64,000 nt of DNA from an uncultured Clostridia bacterium (GCA_937892115.1 CALAUI010000001.1:62001-126000), one strand, 5' to 3'; numbered from the stretch's first letter, positions 8,157 to 17,917 are shown. A program made the numbers and translations. Notes: generated by a model from the sequence alone, not told the origin.

Positions 8157-10204
8157 TGGAACTGAATGACAACATTACCTATCTTAAGGGTGTCGGTCCC
8201 AAGAGAGCCGCTTTGCTTAACAAAGCCGAAATTTTCACAATCAGAGATTTGCTGACCTACTTTCCACGTACTTATCTGGATTGGTCGGCATATTATTCCA
8301 TTCGCTCTGCTCCCTTAAATGAAAACGTTTGTATCAGGGCTTACGTCGGTTCACCCTGCAGAGTACATCTCATTCGTAAGGGTATGTCCACATATACCGT
8401 TGATATTACCGACGGTCAGAGTATTCTCAGTGTTGTGTTTTTCAACAACAAATATGTGTGCGATTCTCTTAAACAGGGAGAGGAATATTTATTTTACGGT
8501 AAAATTACAGCCCTCGGAGGTCATTACCGTTCTATGACTTCTCCGAAATTCATTCCCGTGAACGGAATGGATTCCTCATTAAGACCGATTTATCCGCAGT
8601 GCGGAGGTTTACAGTCGTATGCTTTTGAAAAACTGATAAAGAATGCTCTGGATAACTGCATCAATATGGATGATTGTCTGCCCGAAAGTATCAGAAACGA
8701 TTACTGTCTTATGTCGTACGGCGATGCTATCCGTAATATGCATTTTCCGGGAAATCCCGATTTGCTTATTGAGGCAAAAAGAAGAATCTCTTTTGAGGAA
8801 CTGTTTTTACTTCAGCTGGGACTTTCCAGATTGAAAATAAAATCAAAATCTTCCACTTCAATCAGAATTGAAGTGGATTTTACGGATAAATTCATTTCTT
8901 CTCTTTCCTTTGAATTGACGGGCGCTCAAAAAAAGGCCATTAACGAGTGTACATGCGATATGTCTTCCGGCTTTCCCATGAACAGATTGCTTCAGGGCGA
9001 TGTAGGATCCGGTAAAACCGCAGTTGCTGCAGCAATAATCTATAACTGCATCAAAAACGGATATCAGGCGGTTATGATGGCACCTACTGAGGTACTTGCT
9101 CAGCAGCATTACAAAACTTTTTGTGCATTTTTTGAAGGAACACAAATAAATATTGAATTGCTTACCGGCTCCGTTACGGCTGCAAAGAAAAAAATAATCA
9201 AGTCTCAGCTTGCTGATGGCAGTATACAGCTTGTAATCGGTACTCATGCGGTTATTCAGAAGGATGTTGAATTTAAGAATCTGGGGCTGGCAGTAACAGA
9301 TGAACAGCATAGATTCGGTGTTAATCAGAGGGGTATGCTCTCCGCAAAGGGCGATAATCCACACGTTTTGGTAATGTCCGCTACGCCTATTCCCCGTACT
9401 TTATCCCTGATAATTTACGGTGATCTTGATATAAGCATTCTTGATGAAATGCCAAAGGGAAGACAAAAAACCGATACGTTTCTTATTGATACCTCAAAAA
9501 GAGAACGTGCTTACGGTTATGTAAAGAAGCATATTCTTGACGGCTATCAGGGTTACATTATATGTCCTCTTGTTGACTATGATGAGGACGAAAGCGGTGA
9601 CAGTGAAAAAACCGCATCCGTAAAACTCTATAAGGAACTTTCAGACGGATTTTTTAAGGGCTTCAGACTCGGTTTGCTTTACGGAAAGATGAATCCCGCA
9701 GATAAAAAATCGGTAATGAAGGAATTTGCCGACGGTAATCTTGATTTGCTTATTTCAACGACCGTTATTGAAGTCGGCGTTGACGTGCCGAATGCAGTTA
9801 TTATGGTCATTGAAAATGCAGAAAGCTTCGGGCTCTCACAGCTTCATCAGCTGAGAGGAAGGGTAGGCAGAGGCAGTATAAAATCAACCTGTATTCTGAT
9901 TTCAGACAGTTCGGAGGAAAAAACCTCTGAACGACTCAAGATAATGACGACCACCACAGACGGATTCAGAATCGCAGACGAAGACCTTCGCCTCAGAGGT
10001 CCCGGCGATTTCTTCGGCTCAAGACAGCACGGTCTTCCCGACCTGAAAACCGCTGATATGATGTCCGACGGAGAAGTGGTCAGAGAAACTCATGCCGCCG
10101 CCGAAAAATTGCTTAAAAAAAGCCCCACCCTTGAGGGTGAGGAATATGCTTTGTTAAAAAAGAACGTAAATATGATGTTCAGTAAGGGATTCATTTTAAA
10201 CTGA
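8156..10204 (+). CDS. recG: ATP-dependent DNA helicase RecG
   Basis: A 682-residue superfamily-2 helicase matching the usual RecG length. The wedge/OB domain begins with YLKGVGPKRAALL and DLLTYFPRTYLD, followed by helicase motifs LQGDVGSGKT (Walker A), MAPTEVLAQQH (Ia), TDEQHRFG (DEQH, motif II), MSATPIPRT (III), and VDVPNAVIMVIE with QLRGRVGRG (V-VI). The TRG-like RLRGPGDFFGSRQHG segment near the C-terminus, which couples ATP hydrolysis to branch migration, is present. RecG regresses stalled forks and processes recombination intermediates. It follows the binding protein with a one-base overlap, and its 3' end overlaps the convergent Usp-like gene by 9 bases with no room for a terminator. Confidence 0.98.
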   Translation: MELNDNITYLKGVGPKRAALLNKAEIFTIRDLLTYFPRTYLDWSAYYSIRSAPLNENVCIRAYVGSPCRVHLIRKGMSTYTVDITDGQSILSVVFFNNKYVCDSLKQGEEYLFYGKITALGGHYRSMTSPKFIPVNGMDSSLRPIYPQCGGLQSYAFEKLIKNALDNCINMDDCLPESIRNDYCLMSYGDAIRNMHFPGNPDLLIEAKRRISFEELFLLQLGLSRLKIKSKSSTSIRIEVDFTDKFISSLSFELTGAQKKAINECTCDMSSGFPMNRLLQGDVGSGKTAVAAAIIYNCIKNGYQAVMMAPTEVLAQQHYKTFCAFFEGTQINIELLTGSVTAAKKKIIKSQLADGSIQLVIGTHAVIQKDVEFKNLGLAVTDEQHRFGVNQRGMLSAKGDNPHVLVMSATPIPRTLSLIIYGDLDISILDEMPKGRQKTDTFLIDTSKRERAYGYVKKHILDGYQGYIICPLVDYDEDESGDSEKTASVKLYKELSDGFFKGFRLGLLYGKMNPADKKSVMKEFADGNLDLLISTTVIEVGVDVPNAVIMVIENAESFGLSQLHQLRGRVGRGSIKSTCILISDSSEEKTSERLKIMTTTTDGFRIADEDLRLRGPGDFFGSRQHGLPDLKTADMMSDGEVVRETHAAAEKLLKKSPTLEGEEYALLKKNVNMMFSKGFILN

Positions 10205-10606
10205 TTTTGGTTCATTGGAGCACAGCCTGAATTGTCTGTTGTCCTTGTCTATCATTATTATGGGGATATCGGGCAATAATTCATGCAGGTATGAGATAAA
10301 CCCCATACTGTTTTCACCGGGATATCCGGTAATTATTGTTGATGTATTAAATCGTTTTGCCGCTACAGCTGCCGTCAGCACCGGTTCGTTGTTGAAATAA
10401 ACGTTCATATTTGCGTTATGCTTTTCAACTTCGGTATATAATTCGTTGAGTTCTTTTGGCTTTGAACCGTTCAGAGGGTTTATAACCGAAATGACGATTT
10501 CTTTCTTTCCCTCTGCTGACGCAATTTCGGCACCTGCTTCAATAAGTCTTGCGCAGGAGCTTTGAGGCGTTACAAAAACCGTTACACAACTCTCATTGAT
10601 ACTCAT
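10196..10606 (-). CDS. Small universal-stress-protein-like (UspA/KdpD-type alpha/beta) protein
   Basis: A 136-residue soluble protein. It starts VTVFVTPQSSCARLIEAGAEIAS, close to the beta1-alpha1 region of Usp domains such as the one in KdpD (VCVT..S..LIR.G..LA). It continues with a VISVINPL strand and an IITGYPGENSMGFISYL segment in the position of the usual glycine-rich nucleotide loop, though the G-2x-G-9x-G-S/T signature is not cleanly present. No transmembrane part or signal is seen. A good ribosome site (GGAATGAATTC before ATG) supports the start. Function is unknown; adenine nucleotide or signalling binding is only inferred. It diverges from metF across 100 bases and converges on recG. 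Confidence 0.55.
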   Translation of the reverse strand: MSINESCVTVFVTPQSSCARLIEAGAEIASAEGKKEIVISVINPLNGSKPKELNELYTEVEKHNANMNVYFNNEPVLTAAVAAKRFNTSTIITGYPGENSMGFISYLHELLPDIPIIMIDKDNRQFRLCSNEPKSV

Positions 10607-10706
10607 GAATTCATTCCTTTCGTAATCAATAGCGGTTATATATTAGCATAAATTTGTGAACCAAAGTGTGTAAATAAGTGTATAAATTGTAAATTCAGGT
10701 GATTAT

Positions 10707-11585
10707 ATGAAAATTTCCGAAATACTCCGTGGAAATAAAGCTTCTCTTTCTTTTGAAGTCTTTCCTCCCAAGACTGATTCTGCTTTTGAATCTGTTAAAA
10801 ATGCCGTCAGCGAAATCGCTTCTCTTAAGCCCGCTTTTATGAGTGTTACCTATGGGGCAGGCGGCGGAACAAGCAAATATACCCTTGATATGGCAAAGGA
10901 AATAAAGGAGGTTTACGGAGTTCCTACGTTGGCTCATCTTACCTGCGTTTCTTCTTCAAAAGAAACGGTTAACAACAGAATATCTGATTTCAGAGATGCA
11001 GGTATCGAAAATATACTTGCTCTAAGAGGAGATATTCCCGAAAATATGCTGAACGATGACAGAAGTATGTGGGACTTTAACCACGCAACCGATTTGATTG
11101 ACGTAATAAAAAAATCAGACTGTAATTTCTGTATCGGCGGAGCATGTTACCCGGAGGTGCATCCCGAAAGTGTCAATAAGGATGATGACATTAAGCACCT
11201 TAAAGAAAAAGTTGAATCCGGATGTGAGTTTTTTACTACTCAGATGTTTTTTGACAATAATCTTCTGTATAATTTTTTGTACAGAATCAGGGAAGCCGGT
11301 ATAACGGTGCCGGTTGTCGCGGGTATCATGCCGATTACCAATGCAAAACAGGTTGAAAGGGCTGTAAAACTCAGCGGTTCGTTTATGCCTCAGAGATTCA
11401 AGAGCCTTGTGGACAGATTCGGAAGTGATCCGAAGGCGATGATGCAGGCGGGTATTGCTTATGCAACAGACCAGATAATAGACCTTTACGCCAATAACAT
11501 TACCAATGTTCATGTCTATACTATGAATAAACCGGAGGTTGCCCGTAAAATTCAGGATAACCTTTCCGGTATTCTCGGAAAATAA
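10707..11585 (+). CDS. metF: 5,10-methylenetetrahydrofolate reductase
   Basis: A 292-residue TIM-barrel flavoprotein of normal length for bacterial MetF. The N-terminal LSFEVFPPKTD carries the catalytic glutamate that protonates N5 of the folate. SVTYGAGGGTS, HLTCVSSSKE, LALRGDIPE and FTTQMFFDN are the conserved FAD- and folate-binding blocks. The enzyme reduces methylene-THF to methyl-THF, the methyl donor for methionine synthase, which is encoded 11 bases downstream. In an acetogen-like anaerobe it could also feed other C1 chemistry, but no acetyl-CoA pathway genes are nearby. The 100-base upstream region is too short for a SAM riboswitch and shows no clear promoter consensus, so regulation is not visible. 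Confidence 0.96.
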   Translation: MKISEILRGNKASLSFEVFPPKTDSAFESVKNAVSEIASLKPAFMSVTYGAGGGTSKYTLDMAKEIKEVYGVPTLAHLTCVSSSKETVNNRISDFRDAGIENILALRGDIPENMLNDDRSMWDFNHATDLIDVIKKSDCNFCIGGACYPEVHPESVNKDDDIKHLKEKVESGCEFFTTQMFFDNNLLYNFLYRIREAGITVPVVAGIMPITNAKQVERAVKLSGSFMPQRFKSLVDRFGSDPKAMMQAGIAYATDQIIDLYANNITNVHVYTMNKPEVARKIQDNLSGILGK

Positions 11586-11596
11586 CAGGAGTAAAA

Positions 11597-13960
11597 ATGA
11601 AAGTTCTCGATTTTATAAAGGAAAATATTGTTATTCTTGACGGTGCAACGGGCTCTCTAATGCAAAAGATGGGACTCCCGGCGGGAATACGTCCTGAAAC
11701 CGCAAATATAACAAATCCGGAAATGCTCGTTGAAATTCACAAGTCGTATTTTGATGCCGGAAGTAATATCGTTACTACAAATACCTTCGGTGCAAATCCG
11801 TTGAATTTCAGTGATACTGAGCTCGAAAACATCATCAGAGCGGCTATTGAAAACGTCAGAAAAGCCGCTGCTCTTTCAGTATCGAAACAGCAAAAATTCG
11901 TTACTTATGATATCGGACCTACGGGAAAGCTTCTTGCTCCTTACGGCGATTTGCCCTTTGAAGATGCAGTTGAGATTTTCGGATTGCAGGCAAGATTAGC
12001 TGAGAAATACGGCGCAGATATGATTACGATTGAAACCATGAACGACGGTTATGAAACCAAGGCCGCACTTCTCGGCGTAAAAGAAAACTGTTCTCTGCCT
12101 GTTTTCGTTACGAACGCATACAGTGACGATGACAGACTTCTTACCGGAGCTGAGCCTGAGGCGATGGTTGCAATGCTTGAAGGCCTCGGCGCCGATGCAG
12201 TGGGACTTAATTGCTCATTCGGACCCGATAAGCTTCTCGGAGTAGTTCAGAGAATTGTGCAAGCTGCCTCAATACCCGTTATTTTCAAGCCCAATGCCGG
12301 TCTTCCCAAAGTAGTAGAAGGAAAAACCGTTTACGATATAACACCTCAGTATTTTACCGAATGTGTTATGAAGGCGGTAGATATGGGCGTAAACATTATA
12401 GGTGGATGTTGCGGTACTGATCCTTCTTATATTTCACTTCTTGCAAAAGCAGCTGCAGATAAAACGAGAAAACCCGAACAATACAAAAACCGTACCGTTG
12501 TTTCTTCTTATTCCCATACAGTTGAAATCGGTGAACGTCCCGTGATAATAGGTGAAAGAATAAATCCTACGGGAAAGAAACTCATAAAAAAAGCTCTTGC
12601 CGAAAATAATATAGATTATCTGCTTAAAGAAGGAATTGAACAGCAGGAGTGCGGTGCACATATACTTGACGTTAACTGCGGCTTGCCGGAAATTGATGAA
12701 AAAGAAGCTTTGGTAAACGTCGTATCGTCTCTTCAGTCAATTTGCGGACTTCCCTTACAGATTGATACAAGCGATGCTTCTGCAATGGAGGCGGCTCTCA
12801 GGATTTATAACGGAAAAGCCGTAATCAATTCCGTCAACGGAAAGCAGGAGGTAATGGATTCCGTATTTCCTCTTGCCCGAAAATACGGCGGTGTGTTAAT
12901 TGCACTTACGCTTGACGAAAAAGGAATTCCCGATACTTCCGAGGGACGGCTTGATATTGCCTTCAGGATTATTGAAGAGGCCGGAAAGTACGGTATTGAT
13001 AAAAAGGATATCGTTTTTGATCCTCTTACCCTTACGGTCAGCGCCGACCCGGATGCCGCGAAGGTTACACTTGAATCCGTAAAGCTTATTACGGAAAAAA
13101 CGGGATGCAGGACCTGCCTCGGTGTGTCTAATGTTTCTTTCGGACTTCCGCAGAGAAACGTAATCAATTCATTTTTCTATACTCTTGCGATGGAAATGGG
13201 ACTTTCTGCAGGTATTATTAACCCCAAATCAATTGAAATGATGAATGCATACAGGTCTTTTTTAGCACTAAAAGGATTTGATGATTCCTGCCTCGGGTAT
13301 ATTGCGAATATGAAGGATATTCCTGCGGATTCTGTTACCGAGGCAAAGAGTGAAGAGAATATCAGGTCAGCGATAATTTCGGGTCGTAAGGAACTTGCTT
13401 CAAAGCTTACCGTATCACTTCTCGAAAATAATAAACCGCTTGACATCATAAATAATGAGATTATTCCGGCTCTTGATGTTGTGGGTAAAAATTTTGAAAA
13501 CAAAAAGATTTTTCTTCCCGAATTACTTCTTAGCGCAGAAGCGGCAAAATGCTGCTTCGAGGTTATAAAGGAAAACTTCGGTAAGGGCGAAAACCAATCC
13601 AAATTTACGATTGTTCTGGCAACAGTTAAGGGCGACATTCATGATATCGGCAAAAATATTGTGAAATTGCTCCTTGAAAATTACGGATATGATGTTATTG
13701 ATCTCGGGAAGGATGTTCCCTGCGAAAAAGTGCTTGAAGCAGCAAAGAATCATTCTGCTAAATTGGTGGGGCTCAGCGCTTTGATGACCACAACCGTTCC
13801 TGCGATGAAAGAAACCATAGATCTTCTTCACAGAGAATATCCCGAATGTAAAGTGGTTGTAGGCGGCGCCGTGCTGACAAAGGAATTTGCTTATGAAATC
13901 GGTGCCGATTCCTATGCAGGAGATGCAATGGAAACTGTCAGGTATGCGGAAGGGCTTTGA
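11597..13960 (+). CDS. metH: Cobalamin-dependent methionine synthase lacking the reactivation domain
   Basis: A 787-residue multidomain methyltransferase. Domain 1 (about 1-290) is the homocysteine-binding barrel with DGATGSLMQ, GLNCSFGP and zinc ligands including the GGCCGT motif. Domain 2 (about 305-570) is the pterin/methyl-THF domain beginning VIIGERINPTGKK. The cobalamin module (about 580-787) has a helical cap and the base-off B12 motif DIHDIGKN with its axial histidine, followed by VDLGKDVP-like and GLSALMTTT segments. The chain ends after the B12 fold. The roughly 330-residue AdoMet-binding activation domain of E. coli MetH is absent, so reactivation of cob(II)alamin must use another protein, as in other Clostridia. 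It follows metF by 11 bases with SD AGGAG and precedes the DUF2156 gene by one base. Confidence 0.94.
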   Translation: MKVLDFIKENIVILDGATGSLMQKMGLPAGIRPETANITNPEMLVEIHKSYFDAGSNIVTTNTFGANPLNFSDTELENIIRAAIENVRKAAALSVSKQQKFVTYDIGPTGKLLAPYGDLPFEDAVEIFGLQARLAEKYGADMITIETMNDGYETKAALLGVKENCSLPVFVTNAYSDDDRLLTGAEPEAMVAMLEGLGADAVGLNCSFGPDKLLGVVQRIVQAASIPVIFKPNAGLPKVVEGKTVYDITPQYFTECVMKAVDMGVNIIGGCCGTDPSYISLLAKAAADKTRKPEQYKNRTVVSSYSHTVEIGERPVIIGERINPTGKKLIKKALAENNIDYLLKEGIEQQECGAHILDVNCGLPEIDEKEALVNVVSSLQSICGLPLQIDTSDASAMEAALRIYNGKAVINSVNGKQEVMDSVFPLARKYGGVLIALTLDEKGIPDTSEGRLDIAFRIIEEAGKYGIDKKDIVFDPLTLTVSADPDAAKVTLESVKLITEKTGCRTCLGVSNVSFGLPQRNVINSFFYTLAMEMGLSAGIINPKSIEMMNAYRSFLALKGFDDSCLGYIANMKDIPADSVTEAKSEENIRSAIISGRKELASKLTVSLLENNKPLDIINNEIIPALDVVGKNFENKKIFLPELLLSAEAAKCCFEVIKENFGKGENQSKFTIVLATVKGDIHDIGKNIVKLLLENYGYDVIDLGKDVPCEKVLEAAKNHSAKLVGLSALMTTTVPAMKETIDLLHREYPECKVVVGGAVLTKEFAYEIGADSYAGDAMETVRYAEGL

Positions 13961-13961
13961 T

Positions 13962-14843
13962 ATGCTTATCTTCAAAAAAGTTGATATTGAGGACATACCC
14001 GTCCTGAGTAAATTCTACTCGCGTTATCCTTCCGGAAGCTGTGATACTACGGTCGGTTCAATTGTGATGTGGCGTGACTACTTCGATTACAGATATGCAA
14101 TTTCCGATGACACACTTACTGTTTTGTCGGAGCATGACGGTGATTTCTGCTTTTCCTTTCCTATCGGATGCTGTCCGGAGAAAATGATCGGAATGATAGA
14201 CGAGTATTGTAAAGCAAATGATATTCCGATGAAAATCTGTACTCTCAATGCGGAAGAAACGGAAATTATTGCAAAAATGTATCCGGATTATTCGTCGTTT
14301 GCTGACAGAAACTGGTTTGATTATGTCTATGATTTCAGCGCGCTTGCTTCGCTTGAAGGAAAGAATTATTCTCATCAGCGCAATCAGATTCATAAATTTG
14401 AAAGAGAATATCTTGATTATTCATACGAAATTATTACGGACGATAATATAAACGAGGTTATTGATTTTAATAACAGTTTTACGTTTCACGCCGAAAAACA
14501 GGACGACAGTGCCGACAGAGAGGTTGAAATGTGTCTGGATGTTCTGAAAAACTATAATTATTATGATTTTGCAGGCGGAATACTCAGAGTTGACGGTAAA
14601 GTTGTAGGTTATTCAATCGGAGAAATAATCGGTGATACGATTTATATTCATATTGAGAAAGCAGATACGTCTTACAGAGGCGTTTATCAGATGATATCAA
14701 ATCTGTTCCTGAAAAATAATGCTTCTGATGAAATCAAATATGTAAACCGCGAAGAGGACTGTGGGGACGAAGGACTTCGTAAATCAAAGCTGTCCTGCAA
14801 TCCCTTGTTTCTTCTTCAAAAAAACTTTTGCTCCTGCATATAG
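13962..14843 (+). CDS. DUF2156 (phosphatidylglycerol lysyltransferase C-terminal-like, GNAT fold) protein
   Basis: A 293-residue cytoplasmic protein related to the tandem-GNAT domain of MprF, DUF2156. Recognisable parts are the opening LSKFYSRYPSGSCDTTVGSIVMWRDYF-like segment with tryptophan, the RNWFDYVYDFSALASLEGK segment, the KRNQIHKFERE-like 'H.KRN.I..F' block (here HQRNQIHKF) and the C-terminal FLKN...KYVNREEDCGDEGLRKSK signature (NREEDLG.eGLR..K), which is typical of the family. The transferase acts on an aminoacyl or acyl donor, but the acceptor is unknown in proteins lacking the flippase half of MprF. I placed the start at the ATG one base after the metH stop; a longer upstream frame lies inside metH. 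Probably co-transcribed with metF-metH. Confidence 0.75.
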   Translation: MLIFKKVDIEDIPVLSKFYSRYPSGSCDTTVGSIVMWRDYFDYRYAISDDTLTVLSEHDGDFCFSFPIGCCPEKMIGMIDEYCKANDIPMKICTLNAEETEIIAKMYPDYSSFADRNWFDYVYDFSALASLEGKNYSHQRNQIHKFEREYLDYSYEIITDDNINEVIDFNNSFTFHAEKQDDSADREVEMCLDVLKNYNYYDFAGGILRVDGKVVGYSIGEIIGDTIYIHIEKADTSYRGVYQMISNLFLKNNASDEIKYVNREEDCGDEGLRKSKLSCNPLFLLQKNFCSCI

Positions 14844-14858
14844 TGAAAGGATGATTTT

Positions 14859-16025
14859 ATGTCAAAAACAACAAAATATCCCATTATTCTCGTCCACGGT
14901 ATGTTCGGATGGGGAGATGATGAAGGCCTTAATAATTACCTTCCTTATTGGGGAGCCAACACTTGTAACATAGTAAAGCATTACTCTTGCTACGGTTATG
15001 ATATTCATGCCGCTTCAGTAGGACCTGCATCCAGCGCATGGGACAGAGCTTGTGAGCTTTATGCCCGTCTTACAGGCGGAGTCGTTGACTACGGTAAGGC
15101 ACATTCGGAGTCCGCTCATCATAAACGTTACGGCAGATACTATGACGAAAAACTTGTTGAGCAGTGGGATTCTGACCATAAAATCCATCTTGTAGGTCAC
15201 TCTTTTGGCGGAAATACAGTCAGACTGCTTACACATCTTCTTACTTACGGTGCCCCCGAAGAGGTTGCCGCTTCTCCCGATGACGTGTCCGAACTGTTTA
15301 AGGGCGGTCATCAGGACCTTATAGCGAGTGTCTTCACAATCTGCGCACCTCATAACGGTACAACTACTTTTATAGTTGCCGATAAAATCAAATTGCTTCC
15401 TGTTATTAAATTCATCGTTTACAATTACATGGGCTTGTTCGGACGTTCACCGGTTGAAGGAACGCTGTTTGATTTCCATCTTGAACAGTACGGTCTCAGC
15501 GATACTCCCGGTCAGAAAGATGCTTACCCGATGAGAAGGGCTAAGAAACTGTATAAGTACAGTAAAGATAACATTGAGTATGATATGAGCGGTGAGGGTG
15601 CAAAAAAGCTGAATGATATTATGGAAATCAGCCCTGATATCTATTACTTTTCCTATTCATATACGTGTGTCGGTGTTGATTCATTCGGCAGACATCACGT
15701 TGCAAATCATACAGACTTTCCGTTTCTGACGTTTGTTTCCGAGCTGGTGCTGACTTATAATCATTTTGTCAGACCCAAAGGAAACTATGAATATGCAGAT
15801 TATGCAAACGACGGACTGGTAGATTTGCCTTCGGCTATGTTTCCCAAGGATGAGCCGTACACATATTTCAACAAAGATGATATAGAGCCGGGTATGTGGA
15901 ACGTTATGAAGACACGTGTCGGTGATCACGGCACGCCGATAGGTCTGTTTTCCAACGCAAATGATACCTATGCGCTTTATGACGAAATCATTGAACTCAT
16001 GAAGGAAATTGAAACCAGAAGGTGA
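14859..16025 (+). CDS. Staphylococcal-type triacylglycerol lipase family alpha/beta hydrolase (intracellular)
   Basis: A 388-residue alpha/beta hydrolase of the family I.5/I.6 lipases. The oxyanion block ILVHGMFGWG, ASVGPASSAWDRACELYARLTGG (with the conserved zinc/calcium-site region), VDYGKAHS..H.RYGR and the nucleophile elbow HLVGHSFGGNT are all present in family order. Asp and His of the triad are probably in NDGLVD and the late GDHGTPIG segment. Staphylococcal and Geobacillus lipases of this family are secreted, but no signal peptide is present (MSKTTKYPIILVHG), so this one should be cytosolic. SD GAAAGGATG precedes the ATG. The next gene, a Tim44-like membrane protein, overlaps its stop by GTGA. 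Confidence 0.85.
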   Translation: MSKTTKYPIILVHGMFGWGDDEGLNNYLPYWGANTCNIVKHYSCYGYDIHAASVGPASSAWDRACELYARLTGGVVDYGKAHSESAHHKRYGRYYDEKLVEQWDSDHKIHLVGHSFGGNTVRLLTHLLTYGAPEEVAASPDDVSELFKGGHQDLIASVFTICAPHNGTTTFIVADKIKLLPVIKFIVYNYMGLFGRSPVEGTLFDFHLEQYGLSDTPGQKDAYPMRRAKKLYKYSKDNIEYDMSGEGAKKLNDIMEISPDIYYFSYSYTCVGVDSFGRHHVANHTDFPFLTFVSELVLTYNHFVRPKGNYEYADYANDGLVDLPSAMFPKDEPYTYFNKDDIEPGMWNVMKTRVGDHGTPIGLFSNANDTYALYDEIIELMKEIETRR

Positions 16026-17911
16026 GGACTGCTTTGATTAGCTTTTTGAAAAAAGCATCCAAGGGTACGCTGATTATACTTATTTTTACTTTATTTTTCC
16101 TTGTTGCTTCCGTTTTTCAGATTTTTGCCTGCAGTAGCAGCAAAACAATCTGCGATGCGGTTGAAATTAAAAACGGAAGTTACGATAAATCAAATGACGG
16201 TAAAGAAATCATAGTATCCGGTCTGCCCGAGATCGTCAATAAACCCGTTGACGACTTTACCGGTGTGTCTGTTGACGGATATGCATTGATAAGGACCGTA
16301 AAGATGTATCAGTATGACCTTTCCGACGATACGGTCGTTAAAGTGTTTTCTTCCGAACAGTTGAAAAATATTAAGGGTAAACACGGTGAAAGATACGACA
16401 ACCCGGCATTCCCGATTGATTTGCAAAACGAGATTTTTCTTGCCGACGTCGGCTTTGAAGGCGGGCTTGTAATTTCACCCGACTATGTTTCTTCAATTAC
16501 CGAAGATTATCCCTATTTTGATTCTTCCGTACACAAGACTTCAGTTTCCGATTTGCAGGATTTTGATAACGACCTCAGATTTGTTTCGGGTGGTGTATCG
16601 TATTATAACGGTATTTCGGATAATCCGAAAATAGGAGATATTGAAATTACCTATTCGTATATTCCTTCTTCCATATTGAAGGAACTTACTGTTTACGGCA
16701 TACAGGAAAACGGGTGCATAGTCCGAGGCAAACTCAATTATGCATCAATGACGAACAAAGTTGTTGACGGTAATGAGCTGAGAAGCATTGTTATCGGTTC
16801 AGCTGAAGACCTGAGAAACGGATTTATTTTGTTCTTTGTCATCTGTTTTGTGATATTGACGTTTAAGTGTTTTAAGGGCAAATTGTCTCTTAAAAAATCC
16901 GTTTTGCCCGTTATTGCCGTTTTGATTTTTGCTTTTGCTCCGTTCGTTAACGCTAAAGCTGATTTCGGAGATTACGGCGGTGACTTTGACTTCGGCGGAA
17001 ACGATAGCTTTGATTTTGATTTCGGCGGAAATGATTACGATTATGACAGCGGAGGAGACGTTGCCGTTGCCGAAACGACAACTTCGTCTTATTACTCGTA
17101 TAACGGTTATCCCTCCGATGCCATTTCAATTTATGACGGTTCTTACGGATACAAAAATACCATAGGAGCTTCAGTTACTGTCAATAAACTTAAAGATGTA
17201 GATTCATCGTATGAATCCGGCATATATTTCTCATTTTTTGGCGCCGTTGCCGGTATTATTGCCGTTCTTATTTCAAAGAGGAAGAAGGTCAGTCATACGT
17301 CTCGTCCTCTGGGTGCAGTTCGTACTTCATCAGCTGTATTGAGAAATTTGAATGAATATAATCAGCTTGATGAGCTGTTTGATAAAGACGAACTTTGTGA
17401 CAGAATTTCGGATATGTATGTTCAATTCCAGCACGCATGGCAAAATAAGGATATGAAAGAGTTAAGGCCTTATCTTACCGATGAATTTTATGCTCAGTGT
17501 AATCTTCAGCTTGACAATTATATACGTAATTCACAGACGAATATTGTAGATGATATAAATGTTGAAAACGTAATACTTGTCGGATGGAAGCAGGACGGCG
17601 AAAATGATATTATTATTGCGTCCGTTCAGGCAGTAATCCGCGATTATGTTATTGACGACAACACGGGCAATTTCGTCAGAGGAAATAAAGATAATCTCAG
17701 ACGTATGTGTTATGAGTGGACTCTTGTAAGAGCAACCGGTAAGATGACCGGTGATAAGTCGGCGGAAGACGGAGTATGTCCCCACTGCGGAGCTCCTCTG
17801 TCAATCAATGCGGCAAATCAGTGTGAATACTGTGATTCCATCATAGAAACAGAGGCATCGGATTGGGCTGTCAGCGGTATTAAGGCAATATCGCAGATTA
17901 CAATTCAATAA
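16022..17911 (+). CDS. Multi-domain membrane protein with Tim44-like domain and C-terminal zinc ribbon
   Basis: A 629-residue membrane protein of a type found mainly in Clostridia. An N-terminal hydrophobic segment (about 15-37) ends at IFACSSS, which resembles a lipobox or anchor, and an extracytoplasmic part of about 230 residues follows. There are then two hydrophobic segments (about 270-290 and 296-312), an acidic glycine/aspartate/phenylalanine linker of DFGG-type repeats (about 315-345), and a further span (about 400-418) with a basic KRKK stop. The cytoplasmic region contains a Tim44-like fold (FQHAWQNKDMKELRPYLTDEFY) and a CPHC...CEYC zinc ribbon near the end. GTG at 16022 overlaps the lipase stop; an in-frame TTG at 16034 has a stronger ribosome site (GGTGAGG) and may be the true start. 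Function unknown. Confidence 0.7.
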   Translation: MRTALISFLKKASKGTLIILIFTLFFLVASVFQIFACSSSKTICDAVEIKNGSYDKSNDGKEIIVSGLPEIVNKPVDDFTGVSVDGYALIRTVKMYQYDLSDDTVVKVFSSEQLKNIKGKHGERYDNPAFPIDLQNEIFLADVGFEGGLVISPDYVSSITEDYPYFDSSVHKTSVSDLQDFDNDLRFVSGGVSYYNGISDNPKIGDIEITYSYIPSSILKELTVYGIQENGCIVRGKLNYASMTNKVVDGNELRSIVIGSAEDLRNGFILFFVICFVILTFKCFKGKLSLKKSVLPVIAVLIFAFAPFVNAKADFGDYGGDFDFGGNDSFDFDFGGNDYDYDSGGDVAVAETTTSSYYSYNGYPSDAISIYDGSYGYKNTIGASVTVNKLKDVDSSYESGIYFSFFGAVAGIIAVLISKRKKVSHTSRPLGAVRTSSAVLRNLNEYNQLDELFDKDELCDRISDMYVQFQHAWQNKDMKELRPYLTDEFYAQCNLQLDNYIRNSQTNIVDDINVENVILVGWKQDGENDIIIASVQAVIRDYVIDDNTGNFVRGNKDNLRRMCYEWTLVRATGKMTGDKSAEDGVCPHCGAPLSINAANQCEYCDSIIETEASDWAVSGIKAISQITIQ

Positions 17912-17917
17912 GTAAAA

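Noticed and set aside
10607..10706. SAM riboswitch or T-box upstream of metF-metH
   Set aside because: Only 100 bases between divergent starts; no aptamer-like helices or terminator/anti-terminator pair.
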